A DNA stretch of 64,000 nucleotides from Euborellia annulipes (GCA_023213315.1 JAKCPI010009401.1:18648-82647), one strand, 5' to 3'; numbered from the stretch's first letter, positions 32,563 through 44,912 are shown. Notes: generated from the sequence alone by a model not told the origin. Numbers and translations are program-made.

Positions 32563-32689
32563 AATTTTTTTTTATGTTTTAATAATTTACATGAATTTTT
32601 TTTTGTTTTCTGCATGTTTGATTACAGTAAATATTATTAACATCTTTTTTTAAAATACAGTAGGCCTATTTTGACTCGTTTATATTTTC

Positions 32690-33010
32690 CACCAAGTATG
32701 AAAATTGATCCCGCAATCTTGGCCAAGCACGTGTCACACTTTAATGGAATTTATTACACAGTGCGAGTAAATTATGATCTTATATTAGCATCGGCTGACG
32801 ATATAGCTCTTTAACAAATAACAATCCATTATATATACAATATAGCCGAAGAAACAAGAGCTACAAATTATATGTAGCATGGATCAATCAAAGAGTTTAT
32901 GTTTCCAATTAGTTGGAATCTATTTTAATTGACAATCCAAAATATTTATCAGTCGGGCCCATTGTGTGGCGCGCACTTCTTAAAAAAGAGACAACTTTTG
33001 TTCAATTTAA
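32690..33010. promoter_or_regulatory. Single-copy-looking island, possible cis-regulatory element
   Basis: Holds a CACGTG E-box, GATCAATCAAAGAG (TCF-like), CCAATTAGTTGG, TTTTAATTGACAATCC and CCCATTGTGTGG. About 300 bases without repeat matches. Motif density suggests a regulatory element; no direct evidence. Confidence 0.25.
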
Positions 33011-33302
33011 CGATGAGGGAGGAAAAAAAAATTGCAGATGAAATGTTGATGAGGTTCATATAGAAATAAAAAGAAAGAAAATAAAACCAGACAGAACAAA
33101 ATCGAAATTTAATAAAAAAATTTTAATTAAAATTCTTTTCCTTCTTTTACCATTGTTATTCCTATTCAAAAGATGTAGGAAATAAATCTATTTTCTTAAC
33201 AAGATGATAAAATAAAAAAGGATTTATAATAATAAGTAAAAATAATAAGTAGTCCTGGTCTAAAAAAGAGAAACAACAACCAAGATCAATGAGGGGGGGA
33301 AT

Positions 33303-33338
33303 GCCAAGCCCAGTGAATCTCGGATGGGTGACCACCAA
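33303..33338 (+). mobile_element. 5S rRNA-like fragment
   Basis: GCCAAGCCCAGTGAATCTCG + GATGGGTGACCACC corresponds to the middle of 5S rRNA, including the C-box-like GGATGGGTGACC. The A box and the 3' third are absent. It could be a 5S-derived SINE remnant or pseudogene. Confidence 0.5.
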
Positions 33339-33584
33339 TAACTAAAATTTAAGGTATTTATTTTTTTTAATAATTAAATACCTTAAATTTTAAAAAAATA
33401 TAAAAATTATTAATTAAATTTTTTTTTTTAATTAAATGGCGGCGAGGGAGGGCAGATATTTATTAATGAGCCATATAATGTTATGTATGTGGGAGCTAGA
33501 CGCAGAGCCCTCAGAAGGCGGGCGCTATATAATAGAGCGGAAAAGTGATCTCAAATTTTGGTTGATTTCCTTTCGATTATAAAA

Positions 33585-33905
33585 AAAAAAAAAAAATTTG
33601 GGGTGGGATTCGGAAAAAAAAAACCACCCAAATTTTCCCCTGGGGGTCGTTGTTTTTCAAACTACCCCCCCTTTTTTTTTTTTTCCTGCGGTTTTGGAGG
33701 GGGCCTTGCCCCTCCTCCAAAAACATTATTAAAATGGGGGAAATAATATAAAAAAAATGGTGGGGGAGAAAAAAAACCTCTCTCTTTTTTGTGTGGGAGA
33801 TGGGGATTTGGGGTTTTTCCTCACATTTTTTTTTTTTGTGTTTTTTTATTTTTTTGTTTTAAATAAAATATTAAAATTAAAAATTTAAAAATTGAAAAAA
33901 AAAAA

Positions 33906-33935
<30 letters not shown>
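33585..33935. repeat. Low-complexity, possibly error-rich segment
   Basis: Alternating homopolymer blocks of A, T, G and C, ending in a T run of about 30. Sense frames are only homopolymer-like. The texture resembles low-accuracy consensus, so content should not be over-read. Confidence 0.6.
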
Positions 33936-33939
<4 letters not shown>

Positions 33940-34185
33940 TACAAGAGTAAAGTGGTCCTTCAAACAATTTTGAGAGCAAAATGAGAATATACATTTAAAA
34001 GAGCATCTGAAAAATGATTTTTGAATTTTAATCAAAATCGTTGGAGGCGAATTTTGAGAAAATCGAAAAAAAAACTGAAAGATAAAGTACTAGTACTCTT
34101 TGACTAATTTTGTTCAAAAGCTTCGTGTCATGTCCCAGGGGGGGTATCTTACTTAGAGATATTTTGTTTAGAGGTAAGAGAAAGT
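33936..34185 (-). mobile_element. PAL-family repeat, internally deleted copy D
   Basis: Runs from AGTACAAGAGTAAAGTGG through AAGTACTAGTACTC and AAAGCTTCGTGTCATGTCCC, then jumps to GAGGTAAGAGAAAGTA at the 5' end. Both the 3' hairpin and the (TCTG)n section are missing. Confidence 0.7.
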
Positions 34186-34435
34186 ATGCAATCATCTTGT
34201 TTTTTTTCCTGACTCCATCACCATTAAATCCTAAAGCGGCAGATTCGCCGGCAGAATTTAATCAATGAAAAAATATGCAATAATTATATTTCTGGAAGAT
34301 AGGCAACTCAAATAACTAATTGTTGGATTTTTTATTATATTCACATCTCGCTTGAACTTAATCAAGGAAAATAATTGTTTTAGTTCTGGCTTCTGAAGTC
34401 ATATTAGGCTTTTAAACAATTCCTTAATAGTTAAA

Positions 34436-34510
34436 TATCTTTCGAGATCTATAGGGTATTTGAATAAGATATTAGTATTCCATATACCTCGATTTGGACT
34501 TAAATAGTCA
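34436..34510. repeat. Short interspersed repeat, copy 2 of 3
   Basis: TTTCGAGATCTATAGGGTAT, GATATTAGTATTCC, CCTCGATTTGGACTT. Same blocks as 10572 and 58248. Confidence 0.5.
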
Positions 34511-35252
34511 TAGATATATTTAACATAATTGTAGGTAGTTTTAAAAATAAAAGCATACATAATTTATTTATAACATTTGGTATTCAATTGATTTATATAA
34601 ATTTTTCAAAGCGTCTGCCTGAGATCTGAAACCACACATAATGAATATTCATTGTCATTATCTTTAACCCTTTGGCCACGAGTTGGGGACCATTACATAA
34701 TTAATCATATTTTTATTTTATTTGTTTTAAGTCCTTTTTATAATTAATCATATCAAAACTTGTGTTTATTCAACTTCCATATAATTTAAATAAATTTTAT
34801 TATTTAAGAACTTAAGTCTAAGTTGTTAGTTATTTAATGCATAACTTGTGATCGCTATCTATCTCTGTCTGCCCTAAGGGAGAAGGGCAATTTAGAGATT
34901 GAAACAGTCAACACCTTTAAAATCTAAATTAAGAAATAAAATTTCAATTAATTTGATTGTTATAAATTGAGAAATAAAATCTTGTCTCTGTTTAGAATAA
35001 TCTAATATACACCAAACAAAAGGGAAAAAAAATTAAACGGTATATTTTTTGGCTGTTTGGCTCTCTGACCAGCCAGACAGCCGCCCATCTGCATTCAAAA
35101 CGCTCGGATTGCTTTATGGAATTACAATTGGAACATTCCAACATAGCATTCTTGATTTTTTTTTTACTTATTTATTTATTCTTTTTTTATTCTTTTAAAT
35201 AACAAGCTATGTCAGCTTGGTTCGGATCAGTCCGATAAATCAAAGGCGGTGT

Positions 35253-35257
<5 letters not shown>

Positions 35258-35299
<42 letters not shown>
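35258..35299. repeat. (AG)n microsatellite
   Basis: About twenty AG units. A 61-codon frame over it is poly-Leu-Ser and artefactual. Confidence 0.9.
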
Positions 35300-35302
<3 letters not shown>

Positions 35303-35545
35303 AGTAGAACAACAACCAGAGATGATCTATATATTTTTCTAAATAGCATAATTGATATTCATATAGTGACATGGAGTAGGAATGTTGAGTTGAGATATTA
35401 ATTTTTAAAAGGAGAAAAAAAAAATTTATCCGGAGTATTTAAGGAAACACATTTCCATGTTTTTTCAATAATCTAACAGGATTAATAATAAATTAAAATT
35501 TAAAGCATTTATATGTTTATGTATATGTCATTTTCAGGGATTTTT

Positions 35546-35575
35546 TAAAAGTATTTTCGGCATCTAAGGCCATAT
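35546..35575 (-). mobile_element. SINE 3' tail fragment, truncated by a MITE
   Basis: TATTTTCGGCATCTAAGGCC + ATAT is the reverse complement of the shared SINE tail; the MITE at 35576 begins directly after it, so it may have inserted into this SINE. Confidence 0.5.
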
Positions 35576-35753
35576 ACCCGAGTACAAATGATTAAAAAGG
35601 GATCCTCACGCCCGCAGCAAGTCTACATAGTGAACATTTAGGGATACCCAGGGATACACACGTCCCGCATCAGGGACGCTTTCGATCTACTGTGTGTGTC
35701 CCTGGTGCGGGTGTGTGGATCCCTCGATCATTTTTTAAACATTTTTACTCTGG
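35576..35753. mobile_element. CCCGAGTA-type MITE, copy 1
   Basis: ACCCGAGTACAAATGATTAA and TTTTTACTCTGG ends, an inner AGGGATCC...GGATCCCT inverted pair, and a centre with TGTGTGTCCCTGGTGCGGG. Related to 47706-47967 but without the expanded minisatellite. Confidence 0.7.
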
Positions 35754-35911
35754 TAGGTAGAGTAAATTATTATATTTTACTGTCTCTTACCCTAAATGAA
35801 ATATAATTTGTATTATAGAGCTTAAATATCTAGTCATGGTTTGGGTCTCATGGAGGGGGGGTATGGAGTTCAACCCCCCCCCCTCCTCTCCCCCAGGGGC
35901 TACGCTTATGC
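35754..35911 (+). mobile_element. Right half of the hAT-like GGCGTAGCC MITE
   Basis: TAGAGTAAATTATTATATTT onward to CCCAGGGGCTACGC matches the right two-thirds of 7634-7869. The left end is missing and adjoins MITE 35576-35753. Confidence 0.65.
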
Positions 35912-36527
35912 CCGAGCCCATTTCCGGTGGCTCTAAGATTATCAATATTGACATTTGTCAACATCTCTTACCTCTCTAACTGGAGGGGGGGGGCATTTGA
36001 ATTAGTATTCTCTTCCAAAGTGAATGAATTTATTAAGAGTGACTGAATGATCATTAAATATTAGAACTGTTATTGTTGATAAATAAAGTTTTAATGTGGA
36101 ACTAAATCATTTTAATGCTTTTAGACAGACGATTTTTAATTTTTTTACTGTAACTTTCTTAAAATCAGACGTATCGGCGGGAGGTTTTGTACATAAACAT
36201 TAAAGAATTTTATAAATCTACAAAAAAAAAAAAAAAATTTCATCCCGATCGGTACAGTAATGAACAAAAAATCAATTCGAACTAAATCATCTTAAAGCAC
36301 TCTATAAATATTTCTTATTAAAATACTAAATGAAATTAATTTAATTTTATTTTTTAACTCTGGTTTGCCATCTAAGGCTCTAGAGGAACCAATATTTAAT
36401 TAAATTAATTGCTAGGGAACAAAATTTTGTTAAATTTTACTGTTCAGAACATAAAGTGAACCATTAGAATTTAAAGCAAAATCTACGGACTGGGGTTAAT
36501 TTTAATAAAAAATCTATTCAATTGTTT

Positions 36528-36730
36528 TTCCCCCTCCCTGTGGACGAAAGGTTAAGTTGCTGACGACAAATGTCAATAATAATAATAAACTTAAAGCCAA
36601 GGGGCGCGCGTTCGGATCCCAGGCAGTCCGATGAAATCATTCATATAGCAAATGGCTTAAATAAATGTGCCTGAACCCCAATATATTCGTATTTATATAA
36701 TATTTAGTATCGTATAAGACTTAAAAAAAT
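36528..36730 (+). mobile_element. tRNA-derived SINE, class-II-like head
   Basis: GTGGACGAAAGGTTAAG, GACAAATGTCAATAATAATA and B box CGTTCGGATCCC, then CCAGGCAGTCCGATGAAAT. Same family as 30163. The shared tail is mostly deleted (CGTATAAGACTT then A run). Confidence 0.75.
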
Positions 36731-38526
36731 ATCCAATTGATTTTTTTCTTTATTTATTTTTAAATAATCGCCACTTTATGTATTTTTTTTATTTATTCAA
36801 AGATAAAAAAAGCTACTTTGATTTCACAAATAATAGCTGTGGTTTTCTGATAGAGATTCGGTGGTCAATGCAAGGTCAAATCAATCACAAGTAAACAAAC
36901 GAAGTAGTGAAAGAGGATCTCTGGAGGAAAAAAAAATCACTTAAAAAAGAAACCAAGCTACGACGGAGCCATTTTTATTATAACCCATGTTAAAATAATC
37001 CCCCTTTGATATGTTTAACTTCATAATAAAGATTGTATAAGGATTATCTTTCTAACTCAAATATTGATGGAATAAACAGTGGATAAGTACCCCTTAATTG
37101 TTAATCTTATAGAATATATTAGCTCAAGTATTAAACGTCATATTTTCTTATTTCAATTTTTTATTGAATTCTTCTAACCTCCAAAAGCAAAATATGCGGA
37201 AAATTTTTTGTTTCCAATTGATTATCCTAGAAAAAGAGGGTTGAACGATCTCCACAAGCTTTTAATCTATAATATAATAATATTTATATTTATCAAGATG
37301 ATAGAGTAAAATTATCCAGTATTATTTATTTTTATTCAAAAAAAAAAAAAAAAAAAAATCTTTTCAATTCATTCATACTATTTAAAGAATTTTTTTCTTT
37401 TTTCTTTTGATTAAAACTTTTGCAGATATCTTTCCAATGAAATCTCTCGAGAGATGCTAAATCCGTAAGCCACTCGAATGTTTTTTTTTTTTTCGTTCAA
37501 CATCAAAGAGTTTTCGAAACAAAAAAGATCGCAGAATTAATAAGCCTCAAGAAAATTCGTGGAACACAAGAAGCTTTTTGAGCCACAGGTTTTCAATCAT
37601 GCATAAATAAATAATGAAATCCAATTAAGAAACGATATCAATATAAAAATAAAAAAATCAAGTAAATTTTGGCTTATCTTGAAACATATATATTCCCTCT
37701 CATTAAACAACCATTTAAGCTCATCAAAAAATATATATAAATAAAACCTGTTTGACAAAAAAAAAAATCCCGTCTATATTGAAGTTATAGTTGGCAAAGG
37801 ATCTTAGCATATACTGTATAATATTTTATTTAAATTATTTGAAAGTTTTTTTAAACAAGTGATGTATACAAATCATTATTAAATAATATACTGGGTGTAA
37901 ATTCGTTCTAAGTATAGGTATAATAGAGTAATAATAGATTTCATTCTTTTCAATTACTATGTCAATTAATATGAGTGAAATAGTTTTCTCTTAATTATCT
38001 CTAGATTAAATTTTAATGAATTCTCTTCTATAATCTAGACAAATATATAAATCATACAATTTCAAATTTTAATCTGTTTTCAGTTCGTCATTAATAGAAA
38101 ATATTTTCTAGAATGAACTTTAGTATAAAAAAAAACTTGGAAAAAAATTGTTTTATATTTCGTCTCTATTATTGAAGTTTTATTTTTACTTCCTCTTATC
38201 TATATATGTAATATAATTATAATGAAAAATCATTGTCAACACGATGTTGATACAGACAGGACGACAGAAAAGAGCTATCAGTTTTTGTTTTTTTTTTTGG
38301 TGGGGTGATGGATGATCTGATCCACCCCTTACAAATGAATAAATTTTTAAGAATATAAAATATTTTTTATAATTTCCAACAGTACCGAATGTCTTTAAAA
38401 TTTTAACACCCATTTTTTCTCTCTATACATTTCTCTTTATTTTTCGGGAATTCAGGGGGGTTGGACTCCCCTCCCCCTCCTAGCTAAGATCACAGTTTCG
38501 GGCTCAACAAACAACGAAATCAGAAT
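36731..38526. other. AT-rich spacer, no gene seen
   Basis: Poly-A near 37339-37358 and T runs. A PAL-like CTTCCTCTTATCTATATATG near 38190 is the only repeat trace. Frames are below 80 codons with no domain. Confidence 0.4.
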
Positions 38527-38645
38527 AATTAATTATAATTTACATAGGAAATTTACTCGAAGTACCTTTCCATCTTATAAGGTGTAAAGTAAAACAAATT
38601 TTGTTTTGGTGGAATTTATTGCAACTGATTCTGCACGGAGTTACA

Positions 38646-38675
38646 GTTTCGGAGATTCAACGCCTCCATCTTCAG
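38646..38675 (-). ncRNA. Hammerhead-ribozyme-like motif, left arm
   Basis: On the minus strand CTGAAGA, helix II GGAG/CTCC, GAAAC, then a helix-III-like CTGTA/TGCAG hairpin. The expected NUH site after helix III reads GAA, so the site looks mutated. Confidence 0.35.
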
Positions 38676-38977
38676 ACTACATTATTTCCAAGATCCGTTC
38701 TTTGATTCTTAGAATTTAACATAGAATTTAATCTTCAGACTACATTAATTCCAAAATCCGTTCTTTGATTCTTAGAAATGTTAAATTCTAAGAATCAAAG
38801 AACGGATCTTCAGACTACATTAATTCCAAGATCCGTTCTTTGATTCTTAGAATTTAACTTAGAATTTAATCTTCAGACAACATTAATTCCAAGAATTAGA
38901 ATTTAACATTTCTAAGAATCAAAGAAGAAATTTAACATTTCTAAGAATCAAAGAAAGAATCTTGGAATTAATGTAGT

Positions 38978-39007
38978 CTGAAGATGGAGGCGTTGAATCT
39001 CCGAAAC
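38978..39007 (+). ncRNA. Hammerhead-ribozyme-like motif, right arm
   Basis: CTGAAGA 38978-38984, GGAG 38986-38989, CTCC 38999-39002, GAAAC 39003-39007, followed by CTGTACC...TGCAG. It matches the left-arm motif exactly across the core. Confidence 0.35.
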
Positions 39008-39149
39008 TGTACCTCCGTGCAGAATCAGTTGCAATAAATTCCAGGAAAATCGAGTAAACTTCCTATGTAAATTATAATTAATCAAACTCGAACAATCCAG
39101 TTATTTTCAAACAGAAAAATTAAATTTTCCTTTACCGTATTTTTGAATC

Positions 39150-39400
39150 AGGGTGTGTTTCGTAACAGGACTGGAGGTCCAAGACGATCTCAACTTTTAA
39201 TTGCCGCCAGTTTTCGACAGGTGGCTCTGCAATATCCTTTCCCCATGTAATAATTATTATGGAGCCTATGATTTATATTGGATCATAACAGCCGCGCGAT
39301 TAAACGATATTATCGATTGCAATTTCAATCATTTACGAAAATCTCATTAAAGCTCGTATCGTATTGACGATAAAATATTAATTAATTTAAATTTAATACA
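39150..39400. promoter_or_regulatory. Single-copy-looking island, possible cis-regulatory element
   Basis: CAGCCGCGCGATTAAACG, GATATTATCGATTGC, TTTAATTGCCGCC and GACAGGTGGCTC in a patch with balanced composition. No repeat match. Function unproven. Confidence 0.25.
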
Positions 39401-40314
39401 AACAACAAACGCCTGCTCTAGAGAGAGGGAGAAAGAGAGAGAGAGAGAGGCTTTTTATTTTATTGCCTTTTGGATGGCAATTAAATGAAATTCCGAGCGT
39501 CGTTTAAGGACTCATTAAAATCAACCAAATGGTCAAATACAGTTTGGTTACCTAATCTAAGCAAATATTATAATAGAGGTGGGGGAGGAATTTTACAATA
39601 CGAATATTAACATGTAAAATGATCCTGGAACATTTTATCTCTGCTATTTATGTTGAAAAAATTATACCAATAAATCTTTTGAAAGCGCTTTATTTGAGAT
39701 ATAAAAAAGCAACGTTTCGATCATCTTCAAGGATGATAATAATACTTAAAATTTAAAAGAAAAGAGTGGCTTCGAATTTGATGAGATTAATAAAAACAGT
39801 AACCTCTAACACAAGAGGCGAGATTCCTACCATTGTGCTCAGTGACTTCTATGATAGACTAATTGAGTTTGAAATTTTTTATAGAATAATTAATAAAAAA
39901 ATAACGATTTAAGATAAAAATTAATTCGTTGTTCAGGTCTGGTAAGAAAGATGATTTTAAATTAACTCCTTAAAAATACATTGTTTCGAATTCACCCAAA
40001 TATAAATGAAAGAAGATTGTAGAAATAAATTCTACAATATTATGCGAATTATTCATATTTTATTTTATTTTATTTTATTATGACGTTTCGGTCCGGATAT
40101 GGACAATTTTCAGAGATATAAGTTATAAGTTTTTTTTTTATATATTAACGTGTTATTCTTCAAAAATTACAGAAATAAATTATTATTTAAATACAGAGGA
40201 GAAAAATCTCTCCATTCAAGAACTGATGCGCTTACAAAAAAAACACCAAACGTGCATTGCTCGATTAGTAGTAAAGGCCTCCTATAAGATAAGATATCCC
40301 TCAACACTTTAGCG

Positions 40315-40597
40315 AGGGCCTACCTAAAATGGACCCTGTTATGCATAAGAGTCTCAAGCGCCAAAAAATTAAAAATTGAGTTAAGCACGGAATATTGTTT
40401 CAAATGCTATAATTAATAGTATTTTTTTATGAAATATGTCCTAAAAAAATTTATATTTAATGTTACTTACACAATTGACAAAAAAAATTATATATAATCC
40501 AATGAAAACAAAAAACTTTAATGTTAATTTTCTCAAAACTCGGTAGCTGGCGCTTGACACCCTAATGCGTAACAAGGTCCAAATAGAGTTGCCCCTG
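40315..40597. mobile_element. MITE with ~45 bp imperfect TIRs
   Basis: ATGGACCCTGTTATGCATAA, GAGTCTCAAGCGCCA on the left pair with TGGCGCTTGACACCCTAATG, CGTAACAAGGTCCA on the right. About 283 bp, A/T-rich centre, no coding frame. Confidence 0.7.
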
Positions 40598-41009
40598 ATG
40601 TTCTTCATGTGATTTTTTTAATTTATTCTAAATACAATTGAAGAAAAAAAATTTTTTAAAGTAACTTTAGAAATTTTGTCCCCGATTCTAAAAGCGAAAA
40701 ATTTTATTCACGAATTGTTGATTGAGAAAAGAGCGCACAACGCGCTTTTATTTGAGTTGCTTTTGAGCAAAAGAATATAAATTAATTAAAATTAAAAATA
40801 AATTTCGTAAACTGATAGTTCTAATTATATTTTCAATTAGGCTAATGAAACTTCCAACTGAAACAGGATTTTCCATTATTTTAATTTATATTTTTAGATG
40901 GAATTTAAAAAAAATAAATTAATAACTTTCAGAAAAAAATATCAATCATTTAAAACAGAAAAATGGAAGTGAAATTCCAGACGGAAAACTATTGAATATT
41001 TAATATATA

Positions 41010-41340
41010 AAATGAATTGTAAATTGTCTAAGTTCCCCAGCCGGAGTAGCGGCTTCTTTCTCTCCAGCTGGTTTAACATAATTTTAATGGGTTTGATGTT
41101 TTTCTCTTTGATTTTTCTGCTTAATATTCACGTCAAAGAGGAAAGACGACACCCGAATATATATTTCGAGGGAGGGGGGGGAGGGAGTTTGTTCCATCTC
41201 TTAGCTTTATCATCGGAGCTGGACGGAGAGACAATTATCAAGCACAACTCTGTTAGCACCCGGGCATTAATTGGTGTGTTGATGACAGAATCAAGACAAT
41301 CGATTTGTTTTGGAAATTGTCACATGTGATAATTTACATA
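41010..41340. promoter_or_regulatory. Single-copy-looking island; 105-codon frame judged non-coding
   Basis: A plus-strand frame at 41012-41329 has a hydrophobic stretch (FFLSSWFNIILMGLMFFSLI), but a run of glycines from a G tract and no recognisable domain. CCGGGCATTAATTGG, AATCGATTTG and CACATGTGATAATT suggest a regulatory island instead. A small membrane-protein exon cannot be excluded. Confidence 0.25.
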
Positions 41341-41855
41341 ATGTCTTGTTAAAAAGAGTTTCTAATCAAATTTAAGAGCGTAAAAGAATTGACCTCGATA
41401 CAGGAAATATAAACATCTGTTCTATCTAATTGTTACGGGGCTGTAAAAAGTTTAGATGATATCCTTTATCACTAAAGATTGGATTTTAAGCAAAATGCTT
41501 ATTACTGAATTTTATAAGCAACCATTAGATATTAATTTTCTACACGATTTACGAAAAACCAAGTGTATTGAGATTGCTTTTCTAAGCTTTTTTTTTTTTT
41601 TTTTTAGTTTAAATGCTTTTTTCCTTAGTGTTTATTTGAACTTATTTTACGTATAATTTTTAAAAATAACTAGAAAACATTATCCAGCAGCAACAAACGT
41701 TTATGTAAAGCAAATCCTTCGGCAACTGCGTAAATCCCGTCTTCGGCGGGCTCCTGGTCTAGCCAGGGAGGCTTGTAATAAATATATCATAATTTAGTAG
41801 TAAGATATGAGTCAAGGGCGATTCCAGGAGTTTTTTTTTTTATTAGAGGGAAGTA

Positions 41856-41945
41856 ATATGGTGTGACTGGCCGCACAGCACACAACTTTCCTTACTTTCG
41901 TTAATTTAAAGTACAAAATATTGTACTTGTTTACCAGAATATTTT
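41856..41945 (-). repeat. PAL-family 3' end fragment
   Basis: GGTGTGACTGGCCGCACAGC + ACACAACTTTCC equals the outer half of the PAL 3' hairpin; the returning half is decayed. Confidence 0.6.
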
Positions 41946-41999
41946 TAAATATGAAATTTTAAAATTTTATAATTATGATTATTATTACTTATTATAAAA

Positions 42000-44265
42000 T
42001 TTAATTTAATTTAGTTTCCAAGAAAAATAATTTTATCAAATATCGGGGGGAGGGGGGGAGTATTTGGGATAACCCCCTTTACCTCCCTCCCTTGAATCCA
42101 CCTTTGGTATAAGTAGAGCTTTTTGGCTAAAGTTGCTTATGAGATGCTTTTTTTTTTCAAATTTTATGCTTATTGAAAAATTTTTTTATTCAAGATTTTT
42201 ATGCTTTTTTAAGCACTTTTTTTCATATTTTTGTACTTTTTTGTCCGGTCTTTATTTATCACTATTAGGAATAGAAGTGTAATTTTTCTCTGAAATAGGC
42301 CTAATAAGGTGAGGTGATTTGGAGCCTGGCCAGGGTCCTGGTCCCCACATTCCCTGCCGTCCTCTGGCCAGCATTTCCATACACACGCATTAAAATTCCT
42401 CACTGGAGTACTAAGCGCGATTGCTGCTCGTTTATTGAATTATTCAACACCGAAATATATATTGTTATATCTTGGTGTGTATTGAAAATAGAGTTGATAA
42501 AATTAGCTATCTGAATTCCCGGCATGTTGTTCTGTTGTTTAGGGGTTGTGGTGATGGGAGAGAGGTGGGGGAGGAGGCTTTTATTTAATTCTCTCCTCTC
42601 TTTTTTTTTATTTTTTCTTTAGAAAATTACACAAACCACACACACTATCTGTCAGTCAGTGGAGACATTTATAGGGTCAATTTGGAAAACAACCAATAAA
42701 ACATTTCCTTCAAACTGTGAAAAACAGCATGTTCTCACAATTCAAATGAATATATTGTAAACACACCTCAACCGAAATGAAGAAGAGAGGGAGAGAAAAA
42801 GAAGGAATTTGGGGGTTACGCCCTTAATAAATATTAAATTAGGCAAATTTAACTAGGAAATAAAAATTATTCACATCTATTTTAATTAAACAAAATTTCA
42901 TTTTGTTATTTGATGTCAAATAAATTAATTCGCTGAAATAAAATAAAATAAAATATTTGGGGATGGTAAATCAAGCAGCCGAAGTTTAATATGAATTTAG
43001 TCAAACTTCAGATTTTTTAGCCTATGAAAAAAGTCTACTTTCTAAATTTAACCAATATAAATTTAATTTAAATTAAATTTTGTTGCTCAGGACGGGAAGA
43101 AAATGCTGACCCACACTACAAGAAGCGATACTTCTTCCGGCTAAGGATATTTGAAAGTTTTTTTTTCATTTAATTTTGCGCCCTTTGGGCTACTGATCCA
43201 TTCATTTTTAAGTTTTATAACTTGTCAACAATCTGAATATGGAAACTTTGAATCATAATTTTTTTTTAATATACATAGAACAATAGTTAAATTAACTATA
43301 GAAACATTAAGATATGATTCTGCATTAACTTAAATATTTTAAATAATTTTTATCGCTTCAGTTTTTAACTTTTGTTCTAAAAAAAAGAGATTGACTACAA
43401 AAATAAATAAATAAATAAAGAGAGAACAGAAAGGAAATGTTTTCCCATCTCAGCTGTCCATTAATTAAATTAAATACCATAATTTAATTAGTATTCGCAA
43501 TAAAATAAAATAACAGCGTAAAAAATGATAAATGATGACAAATGAGCAAAGATATTAACTATAAAATTATTTTTGCAATTTATCAATCAATAAATTAAAA
43601 TAAATATATTTAGCGAATAATTTATAATTACTTCAAGTGAATTTTCACTTATTTTTATTTACTCACCCTTTTGTAAAAAAAGAGAGTAAAATTTGATAAT
43701 AACGCATATTAAAAAAAAAAAAAGAAAATAATTTATCTCCGCGTTAAAAAAAATTCAACAGGTGTTTATTTTGTTATAATAGGATAAAAAAAGAATTTAG
43801 GATAGTGATTATTAAAGAGATTTCAATAAATTTGTAGAACAAACATAGTATTAACCCTGGAGAGAGGTTCTTGGTATCATTTATGGTAATTGAGTGTAAA
43901 TCAAGTCAAGCCCTGCGCCCTACCTGCTGCGCTCGTTTGTTTCTCTCTCTCTCTCTCTCTCTCTTTGGACCCCCCACAGCTATTCTACATATTATCCTAT
44001 TATTATTATATTATTATTATATTAAGAGGCTAAAGGGACGGTTAACAATAATTAACATATCCTCTATTAATTTGTATTTATTCATTGGCATCATGTTATA
44101 ATAAAATCATTTTTTTTTTTTTTTAATATAATCCAAAGAATTCCCCGTTAGCACTCAACTGTAAAAAAAAATAAGAATTTTCAAAAGTTTTTCATTGACT
44201 GTTGTGGTTGATTTTTAATATATCCAGTTTGTGAAATCGTTAAGTAAAAAAAAAAAAAAAAAAAA
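42000..44265. other. Spacer with microsatellites, no gene seen
   Basis: (TC)n near 43937-43962, G/C runs near 42043-42090 and a less A/T-rich patch at 42300-42440 (GAGCCTGGCCAGGGTCCTGG). Frames of 60-76 codons cross microsatellites or lack domains. Confidence 0.35.
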
Positions 44266-44269
44266 AAAA

Positions 44270-44410
44270 TATGAATCAAATTTAAGTAGCTTAAAAAAGT
44301 ATGATATTTTTAACAAGGTAAGTAGTCGAGATGGTAAAGGCGTCGTACATTTTCATATATCAAGAAAAGAAACCAAGGGTGCGAGTTCAAGCCTTTCGAG
44401 GTTTAGTAAG
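44270..44410 (+). mobile_element. tRNA-derived SINE, head type 3 (second copy)
   Basis: AATCAAATTTAAGTAGCTTA, A-box-like AGTCGAGATGGTAAAGGCGT, B-box-like GCGAGTTCAAGCC. It aligns along its length with 3835-3969 in reverse. A poly-A run lies just upstream. Confidence 0.6.
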
Positions 44411-44572
44411 CTTATATGAATTTTTCATTTACTTGAATGTAAAATTCATAAATAGTTTATGTAACAGACTTCCTATACTAGTTTATGAATATCCCTTGAA
44501 ACTTTTTAACAATGTAGTCGAAACATTCATAAATTAATTTAATTAAATTTTCATCTAATTATAGATAAATAA

Positions 44573-44912
44573 CAGGGGCGTAAATAGAAATTTTTTCGGG
44601 GGGAGGGGGCCTGAACTCAAATTTCTTTTTGCCGCCCCGCGGAACATGCCCACTTTTGCGGAACCGAAATTTTTCACCCAAGCGAAAATTTTTCCCGTTC
44701 ATGGAAATTATTTTATCTTTTTTTTTGAGACACTAAAATTTTGCCCCACCGCCAAACATATTCTGTCTTGCAGAACCAAAATTTTCGCACTGCGGGGCCG
44801 ATCAAACATTTCGGGGGGGGCCGAGACCAGCTAATGTCTGTATATCCCTATATATGTATATTCATTTGGAAAATTTGGGGGGGGGGCCCTCGGCCCCTTA
44901 TATACGCCCCTG
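44573..44912. mobile_element. hAT-like MITE (CAGGGGCGTA) with perfect 8 bp TSD
   Basis: Left CAGGGGCGTAAATAG and right TATATACGCCCCTG are inverted. ATAAATAA is present at 44565-44572 and 44913-44920. G/C runs near both ends. The 8 bp duplication and CAGGG start fit hAT. Length 340 bp, no transposase. Confidence 0.8.

Larger units (their letters stand above)
38527..39083. mobile_element. Fold-back element with tandem core and hammerhead-like arms
   Basis: The outer arms TTATAATTTACATAGGAA, GAATTTATTGCAACTGATTC and TGCACGGAG are mirrored at 38960-39083. The centre holds several direct and inverted copies of ATCCGTTCTTTGATTCTTAG and TCAGACTACATTAATTCCAA. Each arm carries a perfect core and helix II. 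No protein is encoded. Confidence 0.8.

Noticed and set aside
41012..41329. Small membrane protein
   Set aside because: There is a hydrophobic stretch, but the frame runs through a G tract and has no recognisable family; not enough to call a gene.
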